Shown: positions 9,399 to 18,051 of the stretch, one piece after another
Layout: every line of letters starts with the position of its first letter
How positions within the stretch are numbered: position 1 is the stretch's first letter
NCBI RefSeq assembly: GCF_021401085.1
Contig: NZ_JACBFP010000005.1
Span: 62,001-126,000 of the forward strand
Source of the DNA: Chryseobacterium sp. R2A-55
GTDB taxonomy: Bacteria > Bacteroidota > Bacteroidia > Flavobacteriales > Weeksellaceae
DNA length: 64,000 nt
Direction: 5' to 3'
The notes under the pieces: model-generated
The model's input: the letters and a program-made list of their open reading frames with translations, nothing else
Database searches by the model: none
Told to the model about the DNA's origin: nothing
Made by a program: the position numbers and the translations under genes

Positions 9399-10103
9399 TC
9401 ATGAACCGCAAGCTGGAAATTTGCAACCTGCATCATTATCCGACTGCTTCATCGAATAAATTCGATATTCACCGGTTGCGCTGCAAGACCAATAGGTCAT
9501 TGTTGAGTTTGGACCAACGCCGTATTTTAAGCCGCAATCCCAAGTCCCGTTCTTTTTCTTTATTGCAATCCGAATTACCAAAGTTTCGCCCGAATTATTC
9601 TTGGCAGTAACCGAAAGATCGTCTGGGTTTCCACAATTTTTTGGCCAGGAATAGGTTGTTGAAATGCTCGCATTCATGGAATTGCAGCTTCCGCCTCCAT
9701 TTCCACCTCCGTTTCCACCTCCATTTCCGCCTCCTCCGTTATTAGTTAGCTCCATTTTGGAACACCCTCCATTATTGATTTTGATGCTTCCACTCCAATT
9801 ACAACCTCCGGTGCTATTAGCGGTAAAATTATAGGTTCCTCCTGGGAGCGTGAAATTTGCATTGCCGATTGTGCCACAATCTGGTGAGCCAGAGCTGAAA
9901 AATTTTGTAATGTTACCACTTTCTCCATTCAAGGAAACATTGATCGTACCACATCCTAAATCAGAGGCTACCCAAAATAGGGCATTGCCTGTGGTAGGTG
10001 ATTCCTTGGTTTCTGTTTCATCTCTTTCACAACTTGTGAAAAATACAAGGACCAATAATAATACAAACGGCATGGTCTTCAAAAAAATGTTCTTTGTTTT
10101 CAT
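9399..10103 (-). CDS. Cys-rich lipoprotein with a poly-Gly-Asn linker
   Basis: I do not recognise this 234-residue protein. It has a lipoprotein signal with lipobox FTSC (residues 1-25), an N-terminal domain (about 45-125) with spaced Cys (DLGCGTINV, SPDCGTIGNA, GGCNWSG, NNGGCSK), a linker of GGGN repeats (about 126-138), and a C-terminal domain (140-234) with five Cys and strands such as TLVIRIAIKKKNGTWDCG and EYRIYSMKQ. Even spacing of Cys suggests disulphide-bonded, cell-surface or periplasmic modules. Two similar-sized beta domains joined by a flexible linker look like a binding protein, but no ligand is known. It is monocistronic; nothing on the same strand is close. Confidence 0.75.
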   Translation of the reverse strand: MKTKNIFLKTMPFVLLLVLVFFTSCERDETETKESPTTGNALFWVASDLGCGTINVSLNGESGNITKFFSSGSPDCGTIGNANFTLPGGTYNFTANSTGGCNWSGSIKINNGGCSKMELTNNGGGGNGGGNGGGNGGGSCNSMNASISTTYSWPKNCGNPDDLSVTAKNNSGETLVIRIAIKKKNGTWDCGLKYGVGPNSTMTYWSCSATGEYRIYSMKQSDNDAGCKFPACGS

Positions 10104-10310
10104 CTTATTTATTTTTTCTATTTATACACTGCGTATTTGCTGGATTGACCATCAAAAATCAATAAAATTTCCTGCCGGACGAATTGTTTTTAAAGAATCC
10201 AAAGATTTGGGTGGCGTAAATGATCAATAGGGTTTCTTATTATCAACATTGTAGTTTTATGGGTCAGGATTTTATGTTGCGAAAATGCAAAATAAAAATC
10301 AATCGTGGAA
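10104..10310. other. Intergenic stretch upstream of the Gly-rich lipoprotein gene
   Basis: AT-rich DNA that should hold the minus-strand promoter of the lipoprotein gene. I saw no clear TAnnTTTG box on that strand and no supported reading frame. Confidence 0.4.
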
Positions 10311-10334
10311 TCACCCAAAAGGGTGATTTTTTGC
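10307..10334 (+). terminator. Terminator-like hairpin without an obvious upstream gene
   Basis: TCACCC (10311-10316), loop AAAA, GGGTGA (10321-10326), then T6. The T run lies on the plus-strand side, yet no plus-strand gene ends nearby; the flanking genes are both on the minus strand. It may end a short plus-strand RNA or be a regulatory palindrome. Confidence 0.5.
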
Positions 10335-10492
10335 AGTAAAAAACAATAATTCTTCCCAAAATCTGAAGAATAGAATTAATAAAATGAAATCATTTATTAA
10401 AGGCCAGCTTAAAAGTCGCAGGAATCAATCGTCTTTTTTAAGCGATGAACCGTCATCGAGGAGAGTGTGCAAGAGATCATCTGCGGAAGATC

Positions 10493-10517
10493 AAAAAAAC
10501 CACTTGTTCAGTGGTTT
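10493..10517 (-). terminator. Terminator of the Cys/Met/His-rich peptide gene
   Basis: AAACCACT (10497-10504) pairs with AGTGGTTT (10510-10517) around a 5-base loop; read on the minus strand the stem is followed by T7, directly after the stop codon at 10524. Confidence 0.85.
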
Positions 10518-10523
10518 CGTTTT

Positions 10524-10760
10524 TTAGGCTGCTTTCTTGGCATCTTCTTTTTTCTCTTTGGCTGCATTCATTTTGCAATCCTTGTGATCTTTCATGTCAC
10601 AGTTTTTATGGTCCTTCATGTCGCAGGCTTTTGCATTTTTTTTGGAATCCATTTTACATTCTTTTTTGTCTTTTCCTGCGCAGCAGTCTTTTTTTGGACC
10701 TTCTTGAGCGGAAGCAACGGTAAACGCCACGATCGCTAAAACTGAAAAGATATTTTTCAT
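10524..10760 (-). CDS. Small secreted Lys-rich, Cys/Met/His-rich protein, possible metal binder
   Basis: A 78-residue protein with signal peptide MKNIFSVLAIVAFTVASAQ. The mature part is mostly Lys, Asp, Glu with Cys, Met and His in short repeats: KDCCAGKDKKECKMD, then ACDMKDHKNCDMKDHKDCKM, where CDMKDHK is repeated. Clusters of Cys/His/Met in an exported peptide suggest binding of a soft metal such as copper or of a divalent cation in the periplasm; this is inference only. The frame is open further with TTG at 10766, but ATG at 10760 starts the signal peptide. A TATCTTCG box at 10791-10798 (minus strand) is a plausible promoter and a clean terminator follows, so this is a one-gene transcript. 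Confidence 0.8.
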   Translation of the reverse strand: MKNIFSVLAIVAFTVASAQEGPKKDCCAGKDKKECKMDSKKNAKACDMKDHKNCDMKDHKDCKMNAAKEKKEDAKKAA

Positions 10761-10861
10761 ATTCAATTGATAATTATTGGGTTGATTACTGCGAAGATAA
10801 TATTATTTTTGAAATGAACTCGCCGTTTTTTACTTTAATTTTTTTTTAATAAAAAAATATC

Positions 10862-10877
10862 AATCAATCGTTTGATT
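10862..10877. promoter_or_regulatory. Candidate TetR operator overlapping its promoter
   Basis: AATCAA-TCGT-TTGATT is a perfect 6-bp inverted repeat overlapping the TTTG -33 box of the regulator gene. Position and symmetry suit autorepression by the TetR-type product. Confidence 0.5.
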
Positions 10878-10901
10878 ATTTCAAATACATGTTTAAATTT
10901 G
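10871..10901 (+). promoter_or_regulatory. Promoter of the TetR-TolC-HlyD-EmrB operon
   Basis: TTTG (10871-10874), 19 bp, then TAAATTTG (10894-10901): an exact match to the Bacteroidota sigma-A consensus, 23 bp before the start codon. Confidence 0.8.
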
Positions 10902-10923
10902 CACCCGGAAAAATCAGGAAATC

Positions 10924-11547
10924 ATGATCTCAAAAGAAGAAAATATTTTAATGGCAGCTGAGAAACTCTTTGGAGAAAAGGGTTTTGATGCTACTTCAAC
11001 CCGTGAAATCTCTGCTGCAGCCCAAGTCAATGTCTCCATGATTTCCTATTATTTTGGTTCGAAAGAACAGATGCTCGAGAAGCTTTTCGAGTACAGAATG
11101 AAGGAAAGTACTGATTTTACCACCGTCATTATGAGCCGCCAAGACCTCAATGAATGGGAGAAACTTATGATGGTGGTGAATTCCTACATCGGAAGAGTTG
11201 AGCGGTTGAAAGATTTCTATAGGGTGATGCAAACCGAGCAGATCACCAACAAGAATCCTCAAATCAACGATTTTATGAGGGTTTCAAAGCTTGGATTTCT
11301 AAAGGTTTACGAGGAACTCTTGCAGAGCGGGATTTCCAACGGGATTTTTGGTAAGAAACCGGAAGTCGAATTTCTGCACGCAACCCTTATCGGAACGGTT
11401 TTTTATGCTTTCAATGGAATGGATCTTTACCGAGAATTCAATGGAAAGGATGTACAGCCAGAAGTATACAAGAAAACCTATTACGAAAATTTAAGAAAAC
11501 ACATTAAACAATTATTAAAAGACCTTTTAGGTTATGACGAAAAGTAA
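10924..11547 (+). CDS. TetR/AcrR-family repressor of the adjacent efflux operon
   Basis: A 207-residue regulator. The N-terminal helix-turn-helix (residues 1-55) reads ILMAAEKLFGEKGFDATST, REISAAAQVNVSMISYYFG, SKEQMLEKLFEY, the standard TetR pattern; the rest is the helical ligand-binding and dimer domain. The 3' end overlaps the TolC gene by 14 bp, so the two are translationally linked and the regulator probably controls the pump operon and itself through the palindrome at 10862-10877. The inducer is unknown. This TetR-TolC-HlyD-MFS order is common in Flavobacteriia. Confidence 0.92.
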   Translation: MISKEENILMAAEKLFGEKGFDATSTREISAAAQVNVSMISYYFGSKEQMLEKLFEYRMKESTDFTTVIMSRQDLNEWEKLMMVVNSYIGRVERLKDFYRVMQTEQITNKNPQINDFMRVSKLGFLKVYEELLQSGISNGIFGKKPEVEFLHATLIGTVFYAFNGMDLYREFNGKDVQPEVYKKTYYENLRKHIKQLLKDLLGYDEK

Positions 11548-12829
11548 AATCACAGCTATGTTTCTGGGGGCAGCTGCATTGTTTCATGCGCAGGAAAAAA
11601 GACTGCTTACTTTGGAAGAAGCGGTTTCCCTGGGAATCCAGAACTCCAAAAACCTGAAAATCGACCAGGCTAAAATCCAGGAAGCCACCGCCAATTATCT
11701 GGAAGCAAAGAATAACAGACTTCCTTCGTTAAAAGCATCGGCAAGTGCTTTGGCATTGGCCAATGCCAATGTTGATTTGAAGATTTTGCCTCCATCGCAA
11801 AACGGTGGAAACGGACCAAAAGCGAACTCGGCCTTTCTGGGTCAGATTTCTGCTTCTCTGCCTCTTTATGCTGGCGGAAGGATTAAATATGGAATCCAGT
11901 CTGCCGAATATTTGGTGGAAGCATCAAAACTTAGCACTGAAAATGATAAAGTCGCGATTGCATATAATGTTGCACAGGCTTACAACAACCTGTTCAAAGC
12001 GGACCAGGCGATTAAAGTTTTGGAAGAAAATCTAACTGCCTCCCAAAAACGGGACGAATCTTTCCAGAAACTGGAAAACAACGGGATTATTGCAAGAAAC
12101 GACAGGTTGAAAGCCAATCTTCAAACCTCCAATATCGAATTGCAATTGCTTGAGGCGCATAATAATTACAACATTGCGAACATTAACATGGATTTGCTTT
12201 TGGGACTTCCCGAAACCACTGAAATTGAAATCGACTCCAATTACATTTCGGAACTCACAGAAAATCAGTCCGTTTCCTATTACATGAATCAGGCGATTTC
12301 CAACAGAAAAGATTTGCAGGCTTTGGTTTACCAAAGAAAAGCTGCAGCATTGGGAACGAAGGCGGCGAAGGCAGAAAGTTTGCCTACGATCGCTCTAACT
12401 GGAGGCTATATCGCGGCTGAAGTTCCTAAAATTTTGACAATAACCAATGCGGCAAATATCGGTTTGGGAGTTCAATACAACATCGACAATCTTTGGAAAA
12501 AAAATTCTGCTTTGATGCAGGCTCAATCCAGGGAAAAACAATTGGAAGCAATGAACGATTTGTTGAACGACCAGATTAAGCTCGACATCAACCGCGATTA
12601 CCAAAATTCGGATTTTGCAAAAAAGAAAATTGCAGTATATGAAAAAGCTGCGGCTCAAGCCAACGAAAATTACAGGGTAACCAAAAATAAATTTGAGAAC
12701 GGTTTGGCGACCATCACCGAACTTTTGGATGCAGATACCGCACAGATTTCGGCCAACGTGAATGTGATCAATGCAAAAGCTGATGCTGCGTTAGCTTATA
12801 GAAAATTATTGCAAACGGCGGGAATTTAG
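11534..12829 (+). CDS. TolC-family outer-membrane efflux channel
   Basis: Trimeric outer-membrane exit duct for the HlyD/EmrB-type pump coded next to it. It has a short signal sequence (to LFHAQ, about residue 20), then two repeated OEP domains: ends of helices such as LTLEEAVSLGIQNSKNLKID, VAIAYNVAQAYNNLFKADQA in the first half and KLDINRDYQNSDFAKKKIAV, KNKFENGLATITELLDADT in the second, the usual TolC barrel-tunnel pattern. 431 residues, normal length. The start overlaps the end of the TetR gene. Confidence 0.92.
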   Translation: MTKSKITAMFLGAAALFHAQEKRLLTLEEAVSLGIQNSKNLKIDQAKIQEATANYLEAKNNRLPSLKASASALALANANVDLKILPPSQNGGNGPKANSAFLGQISASLPLYAGGRIKYGIQSAEYLVEASKLSTENDKVAIAYNVAQAYNNLFKADQAIKVLEENLTASQKRDESFQKLENNGIIARNDRLKANLQTSNIELQLLEAHNNYNIANINMDLLLGLPETTEIEIDSNYISELTENQSVSYYMNQAISNRKDLQALVYQRKAAALGTKAAKAESLPTIALTGGYIAAEVPKILTITNAANIGLGVQYNIDNLWKKNSALMQAQSREKQLEAMNDLLNDQIKLDINRDYQNSDFAKKKIAVYEKAAAQANENYRVTKNKFENGLATITELLDADTAQISANVNVINAKADAALAYRKLLQTAGI

Positions 12830-12911
12830 GAGATGGAGCGAGGGAGCGCTTTTGAAACCTGTCTTCCGAAAGCCTGTCCTGAAACAGAATTAATATATAA
12901 ACAAACAGAAA

Positions 12912-14015
12912 ATGAATACTGAACCAGAACTTTTTCCAGAAATTAAAAAGAAAAAATCACCGGTTTTTCCCATTGTGCTTGCAGCAGTTTTGCTGATTGG
13001 TGGATTTTTTGGGTACCGAACTTATTCCTACGGGTTAACTCATGAGGAAACCGATGATGCGCAAATTGCGTCCAACATGTCTCCCGTAATTTCCAAGATT
13101 TCAGGGTATGTGAGTGAAGTGAAAGTGAAAGACAACCAATTCGTGAAGAAAGGCGACACCTTAATCGTACTGGACAATCGCGACCAGAAAATGTCTTTGG
13201 AATCCGCAATTGCCGCCTTAGGAACCGCAAGAAGCAACGTGAGAACTGCAACTGCATCAACAAATGCGGCCGCGCAAAATATCAACACCACCAATGCGGC
13301 GATTGCGACAGCCAACGCACAAATTGAAGCCGCAAAAGTAAACGTTTGGAGAACGACCCAGGATTTGAACAGGTATGCCAACTTGGTGAAAGACCACACG
13401 ATTACCCAACAGCAATACGAAACGGCTTTGGCTGCGAAACAATCTGCAGACCGACAATTGCAGGTTTTGATTGACCAAAGAAATCAAGTTTCCCAGCAAA
13501 CGGGTATCGTGCAGTCTCAAACCGCGGCAAGTTCCGAACAAATCGGCGTGGCAAATTCTGTGGTGAAACAAAGAGAAGTGGATGTGGAAAACGCAAAACT
13601 GAACTTATCTTATACGGTGATTCTCGCTCCGCAAGATGGTTTTGTTTCAAAAGTTCCGATCCAGAAAGGACAGTTTTTGCAGGCCGGTTCACAATTGTTC
13701 AGCCTGGTTCGCGATAACGACAAATGGATCATCGCCAATTTCAAGGAAACCCAACTTTCAAAAATGGTGGAAGGACAAAAAGTAGAAATCAAAATTGACG
13801 CTTTTCCAGATCAGACTTTCGAAGGCGTGGTGACTTCCTTTTCACCGGCTACAGGTTCTACCTTTTCCATTTTGCCGCCAGACAATGCAAGTGGAAACTT
13901 TGTGAAAGTAGTTCAAAGACTTCCGGTAAGAATTGACTTCGTGAAGCTGAATCCGGAAATTTCAAAAAGACTCCGGGCGGGAATGAATGTGCAGACTACA
14001 GTGGATTTGAAGTAG
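12912..14015 (+). CDS. HlyD/EmrA-family periplasmic adaptor
   Basis: Membrane-fusion protein that joins an MFS exporter to the TolC duct. Residues 17-37 are a single N-terminal membrane segment (FPIVLAAVLLIGGFFGY). Next come the biotinyl-lipoyl half-motif (YVSEVKVKDNQFVKKGDTL), a long Ala/Gln-rich coiled-coil hairpin (about residues 85-215), the second lipoyl half (ILAPQDGFVSKVPIQKGQFL) and a beta-barrel domain. 367 residues, the EmrA type. It lies 82 bp after the TolC gene and before the EmrB-like gene. Confidence 0.92.
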   Translation: MNTEPELFPEIKKKKSPVFPIVLAAVLLIGGFFGYRTYSYGLTHEETDDAQIASNMSPVISKISGYVSEVKVKDNQFVKKGDTLIVLDNRDQKMSLESAIAALGTARSNVRTATASTNAAAQNINTTNAAIATANAQIEAAKVNVWRTTQDLNRYANLVKDHTITQQQYETALAAKQSADRQLQVLIDQRNQVSQQTGIVQSQTAASSEQIGVANSVVKQREVDVENAKLNLSYTVILAPQDGFVSKVPIQKGQFLQAGSQLFSLVRDNDKWIIANFKETQLSKMVEGQKVEIKIDAFPDQTFEGVVTSFSPATGSTFSILPPDNASGNFVKVVQRLPVRIDFVKLNPEISKRLRAGMNVQTTVDLK

Positions 14016-14209
14016 AGGGAAGTTGAAAGAAGAGCGATGAAAGATTTCGGGAGACAGCCGGGATCAGCTCGAACAACTTTCAGTTTTTGGTTTTCTTTCG
14101 AAAATTCAGTAGGAGGAATTCACTTTAAGAAATGGACTTGACAGCAATTTGACAAGGTAGAATCTGCAATTTCACAAGGAAGCAATTCACCTTTATTTAT
14201 TCATTATTA

Positions 14210-15802
14210 ATGCTCAAACAATTCATGCAGGATTCTTTAGTTGAATACGGCGCAAGGCGCGTCATCATCACCATTACCGCTATTCTTTGCGCGTTGTTGG
14301 AAATTGTGGATTCCACGATTGTCAATGTGGCGCTCAATGAAATGAAGGGTAATCTAGGTGCCACCCTTTCAGAAGTGGGTTGGGTAATCACCGCTTATGC
14401 CATTGGAAACGTGATCATCGTTCCGATGACGAGCTGGCTTTCCCAGCAGTTTGGAAGAAGGAATTATTTCGCCGCGTCGATTATTATTTTTACGATTTTC
14501 TCTTTTCTCTGCGGGAACGCGACCAATATCTGGGAGCTGGTTTTCTTCAGACTGATGCAGGGAATTGGCGGTGGAGCACTTTTGGTGACTTCGCAAACCA
14601 TTATCACCGAATCTTATCCCATTGAGAAGCGAAGTATGGCGCAAGCGATTTACGGACTCGGCGTGATCATTGGTCCCACTTTAGGTCCGCCTTTAGGAGG
14701 TTATATTGTGGATAATTATTCCTGGCCTTATATTTTCTACATCAATATTCCGATCGGAATTGCGGCGACTTTGATGACACTGCAATTTGTAAGAAGTCCA
14801 AAATTTTCCGAAAAACGGAAAGTGAAAGACGTGGATTGGCTCGGAATCGGTTTACTGGCGATTTTTGTGGGCTCATTGCAATATATCCTTGAAAAAGGCC
14901 ATGAAGAAGACTGGTTTGACAGCAAGGTGATTATTTTCCTTACCGCCACTGCAGTCATCGGATTCATTCTTTTCCTTTGGCGAGAGCTCACGTTCAGGTA
15001 TCCGATAGTGGAATTAAGGGTTTTAAAAAACGGAAACCTCCGAATCGGAACGGTGATGTCCTTCATTCTTGGATTCGGACTGTATGGTTCCACTTTCATC
15101 ATCCCGCTTTATACGCAAAGTATCATGGGTTGGACCGCCTTGCAATCAGGTGCATTGATGATTCCGGCGGCTTTAACCACTGCATTTATGATGCCTATTA
15201 TCGGAAGATTACTCACGCGCGGGGCAAAACAGCAGATTCTGGTTTCGCTCGGACTTTTGATTTTCTTTATCTACAGTTTTTGGGGATACAAAATTCTCAC
15301 GCCTGATACCGGGAAATCTGATTTCTTTTGGATGCTGATCGTTCGTGGAGCCGGATTGGGACTGCTTTTTATCCCCATTACCTCATTGGCATTATCAACA
15401 TTGAAAGGTCAAGAAATCGGACAAGGTGCTGCGTTTACCGGAATGATGAGACAATTGGGAGGTTCGTTCGGAATTGCGGCAATCACCACTTTCATTGCGA
15501 ATCAAACGGTGCTGCATCGTGCGAATTTGGACGCTCACCTCGATATGAACGATTTTAATGTTCAGCAAAGAATTGCAGGGTTGAAAGCAAGTTTCCAGGC
15601 CAAAGGACTGACTCCGGATGCCGCTTTGCAATCTGCCTACAAGATCATGGACTTGTCTGTACTCAAACAGGCCACTGTGCTTTCCTATATGGATGTTTTC
15701 CTTTATTTGGGGATATTGTTTCTCATCTGTATTCCTTTTGTTTTGTTCGTGAAGGAAAAAAAGGGACGAGAAGTCATCGACATAGGTGACGCAGTTCATT
15801 AA
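14210..15802 (+). CDS. DHA2-family (EmrB-like) multidrug efflux permease
   Basis: Proton-driven drug exporter of the major facilitator superfamily with 14 predicted membrane helices. Family marks are the D1 motif IVDSTIVNVALNEM near residue 30, motif A-like LSQQFGRRNYF, and motif C GVIIGPTLGPPLGGY near residue 155. 530 residues. It ends a TetR-TolC-HlyD-EmrB operon; the 194-bp gap before it is long for an operon but holds no terminator I could see. The drugs exported cannot be read from the sequence. Confidence 0.93.
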   Translation: MLKQFMQDSLVEYGARRVIITITAILCALLEIVDSTIVNVALNEMKGNLGATLSEVGWVITAYAIGNVIIVPMTSWLSQQFGRRNYFAASIIIFTIFSFLCGNATNIWELVFFRLMQGIGGGALLVTSQTIITESYPIEKRSMAQAIYGLGVIIGPTLGPPLGGYIVDNYSWPYIFYINIPIGIAATLMTLQFVRSPKFSEKRKVKDVDWLGIGLLAIFVGSLQYILEKGHEEDWFDSKVIIFLTATAVIGFILFLWRELTFRYPIVELRVLKNGNLRIGTVMSFILGFGLYGSTFIIPLYTQSIMGWTALQSGALMIPAALTTAFMMPIIGRLLTRGAKQQILVSLGLLIFFIYSFWGYKILTPDTGKSDFFWMLIVRGAGLGLLFIPITSLALSTLKGQEIGQGAAFTGMMRQLGGSFGIAAITTFIANQTVLHRANLDAHLDMNDFNVQQRIAGLKASFQAKGLTPDAALQSAYKIMDLSVLKQATVLSYMDVFLYLGILFLICIPFVLFVKEKKGREVIDIGDAVH

Positions 15803-15824
15803 CGAAATTTTAAGGTTAGTTTTA

Positions 15825-15865
15825 AAAAGCGGTTTCAGGAAAATTCTTGAAGCCGCTTTTATTTT
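15825..15865. terminator. Bidirectional terminator between the emrB-like gene and corA
   Basis: AAAAGCGGTTTCA (15825-15837) pairs with TGAAGCCGCTTTT (15848-15860) with one G-T pair; A and T runs on either side serve both convergent genes. Confidence 0.85.
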
Positions 15866-15869
15866 AAGA

Positions 15870-16772
15870 TCACCATTTTTTCCGCCTTACATAAAAGAAA
15901 GTCAGAATGGCGATCAGCGCCATGACTCCCAGAATCATGAAATAGGCGAGTGGATGATGGAGTTCGGGCATATTGTCAAAATTCATCCCATAGATTCCCG
16001 CAATGAAAGTTAATGGGAAAAAATACATTGCATAAATGGAAAGTACCTTCATCACTTGGTTTGCACGTTGGTCACTCATGGCGAGAAACATGGAAATCAA
16101 GTTGGTAATCTGTGCATTGAGGTGTTCGAAATCGGCGATCACGTCTTTGTGCTTGTCGATCAGGTCCGTTATTTCAGCTTCCTTCAGATTAAGGACCCGG
16201 AATTTATCCACCCAAACTGAAGAAATATTCAGAATTCGGGTATTGAGTCCGGATTTTCGTTTTAATTTGTAAAGTCTGCGGATCTGCACGGAATCGTTGG
16301 TGTTTTTCAGGAAGATTTCATTTTCCATATGATCCATGGTTTCCAGAAGATTTTGGGACTCGTCGTCAAAAGATTTCATCACCTTTAATGCCAATTTCAG
16401 GGCGATTTGATGCGGAGTGGAATCCTTGTTTTCGGGAAGAAGAATTTCCTTTTTCATTTCATAAATACTGCGGTTCTTCATCCGGTGCGTGGTGATGATC
16501 AGTCCGTTGACCAGGAAAATGCCCAGTTTCGTACTGATATCGCTGATCGTATTCAGATTTTGCCTTTCCAGCTCAGTGTTTTCGCGCATCAGGAAAAACT
16601 TCACGTTTCCGTCTTCTTCAAATTTCGGGAGGTGGTTTGGATCGATGGTGTCTTCCAAAATCAATTGGTTGATTTCATATCTTTCATGGAGGAAATTCAG
16701 ATCCTCTTCAGTTGGAGCTTCCACGTCTATCCATTCGCAGTGTGAATTCCGGAAAATAATTTCTATCGCCAT
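15870..16772 (-). CDS. corA: CorA-family divalent metal ion transporter
   Basis: Pentameric channel for Mg2+, possibly Co2+ or Ni2+. The large N-terminal cytosolic domain (residues 1-235) ends in a long helix (AEITDLIDKHKDVIADFEHL and onward), followed by two membrane segments. The family selectivity motif GMN is present in IYGMNFDNMPELHHP between the helices, and the positively charged tail RRKKW ends the protein. 300 residues, normal for the family. It is convergent with the emrB-like gene and divergent from fabH. Confidence 0.93.
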   Translation of the reverse strand: MAIEIIFRNSHCEWIDVEAPTEEDLNFLHERYEINQLILEDTIDPNHLPKFEEDGNVKFFLMRENTELERQNLNTISDISTKLGIFLVNGLIITTHRMKNRSIYEMKKEILLPENKDSTPHQIALKLALKVMKSFDDESQNLLETMDHMENEIFLKNTNDSVQIRRLYKLKRKSGLNTRILNISSVWVDKFRVLNLKEAEITDLIDKHKDVIADFEHLNAQITNLISMFLAMSDQRANQVMKVLSIYAMYFFPLTFIAGIYGMNFDNMPELHHPLAYFMILGVMALIAILTFFYVRRKKW

Positions 16773-16836
16773 ACAGCAAATTTAAATAATATTTTCCTCC
16801 GAAATCCGCTATTTTTTCCATGTTTCAAATATGAAG

Positions 16837-16844
16837 TATCTTTG
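16837..16844 (+). promoter_or_regulatory. -7 promoter box of fabH
   Basis: TATCTTTG, exact consensus, 16 bp before the start codon. I found no clear -33 box. Confidence 0.65.
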
Positions 16845-16860
16845 CGTAAATTTTTAAAGC

Positions 16861-17886
16861 ATGATGACTAAAAGCATTATAAAGGGGATCGGACATTATG
16901 TGCCTGAAAACGTGGTGACTAATGACGATTTATCAAAGCTGATGACCACCAGTGACGAATGGATTACCGAACGGACAGGAATTAAGGAACGTCACCACCG
17001 GAAAAACAGAAACGATTCTGAGGAAACCACGGCTTACCTTGGCTTTAAGGCGGCAGAAATCGCCCTCAAAAATGCGGGAATGACTGCCAAAGATATTGAC
17101 TATATCGTATTTGCCACCCTTTCTCCGGATTATTTCTTTCCGGGATGCGGCGTATTGGTTCAGGAAATGCTCGGTTGTGACACGATCGGTGCACTGGATG
17201 TGAGAAACCAATGTTCGGGATTCGTTTATGCGATGAGTGTGGCAAATGCTTTCATTAAATCTAAAACGTACAAAAATATTCTGGTGATCGGTGCGGAAGT
17301 TCATTCTTTCGGTTTAGATTTTTCTGATGCTGGAAGAGGAGTTTCCGTCATTTTCGGTGATGGAGCTGGAGCGGTTGTTCTTTCTGCGACTGAAGATGAA
17401 AAAGCAGGTGATATCCTCGCTGTAAATATGCACTCGGAAGGCAAGTATGCCGAGGAACTCTGCACGAAATTCCCGGGTTCTAAATTCGGATGGAGTGACA
17501 GAATGCGCCTGGAACCGGAAAACGTCACCGATGCTGAAGTGTACCCCATCATGAACGGAAATTTCGTTTTCAAACACGCAGTCACCAGATTCCCGGAAAC
17601 CATGATGGAAGCCTTAAAATCTGCCGGAAAAACCGCCGAAGATTTAGACCTCTTTATTCCGCATCAGGCGAATTTAAGGATTGCGCAATTCGTGCAGCAA
17701 CGTTTCGGACTTCCGGATGAGAAGGTGTTCAACAACATCCAAAAATACGGAAATACAACCGCTGCATCGATCCCAATTGCTTTGAGTGAGGCGATTCAGC
17801 AGAATAGAGTAAAACGCGGAGATTTGGTCTTGCTTTCTGCTTTTGGCAGTGGATTTACTTGGGGAAGTGTTTTGTTTGAATACTGA
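16861..17886 (+). CDS. fabH: 3-oxoacyl-ACP synthase III
   Basis: Starts fatty acid synthesis by condensing an acyl-CoA with malonyl-ACP. All three catalytic residues are visible: Cys118 in DVRNQCSGFVYAM, His in LFIPHQANLRI and Asn in IQKYGNTTAASIP. 341 residues. In Bacteroidota the enzyme often prefers branched starters. The start could be either of two adjacent ATG codons (16861 or 16864). No rpmF, plsX or other fab gene is adjacent, so this is a lone copy. Confidence 0.95.
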   Translation: MMTKSIIKGIGHYVPENVVTNDDLSKLMTTSDEWITERTGIKERHHRKNRNDSEETTAYLGFKAAEIALKNAGMTAKDIDYIVFATLSPDYFFPGCGVLVQEMLGCDTIGALDVRNQCSGFVYAMSVANAFIKSKTYKNILVIGAEVHSFGLDFSDAGRGVSVIFGDGAGAVVLSATEDEKAGDILAVNMHSEGKYAEELCTKFPGSKFGWSDRMRLEPENVTDAEVYPIMNGNFVFKHAVTRFPETMMEALKSAGKTAEDLDLFIPHQANLRIAQFVQQRFGLPDEKVFNNIQKYGNTTAASIPIALSEAIQQNRVKRGDLVLLSAFGSGFTWGSVLFEY

Positions 17887-17905
17887 TTCGGATTGACGGA
17901 TATTG

Positions 17906-17934
17906 AAAATGCACCTTTTGGGTGCATTTTTCAG
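17906..17934 (+). terminator. fabH terminator
   Basis: AAAATGCACC (17906-17915) pairs with GGTGCATTTT (17921-17930) around a 5-base loop, 20 bp past the stop codon. Confidence 0.88.
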
Positions 17935-18051
17935 TTAAGAATGTTTTTTAAACCCACATTAAAGATTCATGTGACAGCGGGGATTTGAAAACATATTCAA
18001 TAATTGATTATGCCTGAAGTTACTGCATATTTGTCTTATCCTGAATCATTT

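Noticed and set aside
10445-10739. Two plus-strand frames of 90-92 codons opposite the small Cys-rich peptide gene
   Set aside because: They are antisense shadows of the peptide gene; the minus frame has the signal peptide, ATG, promoter box and terminator.
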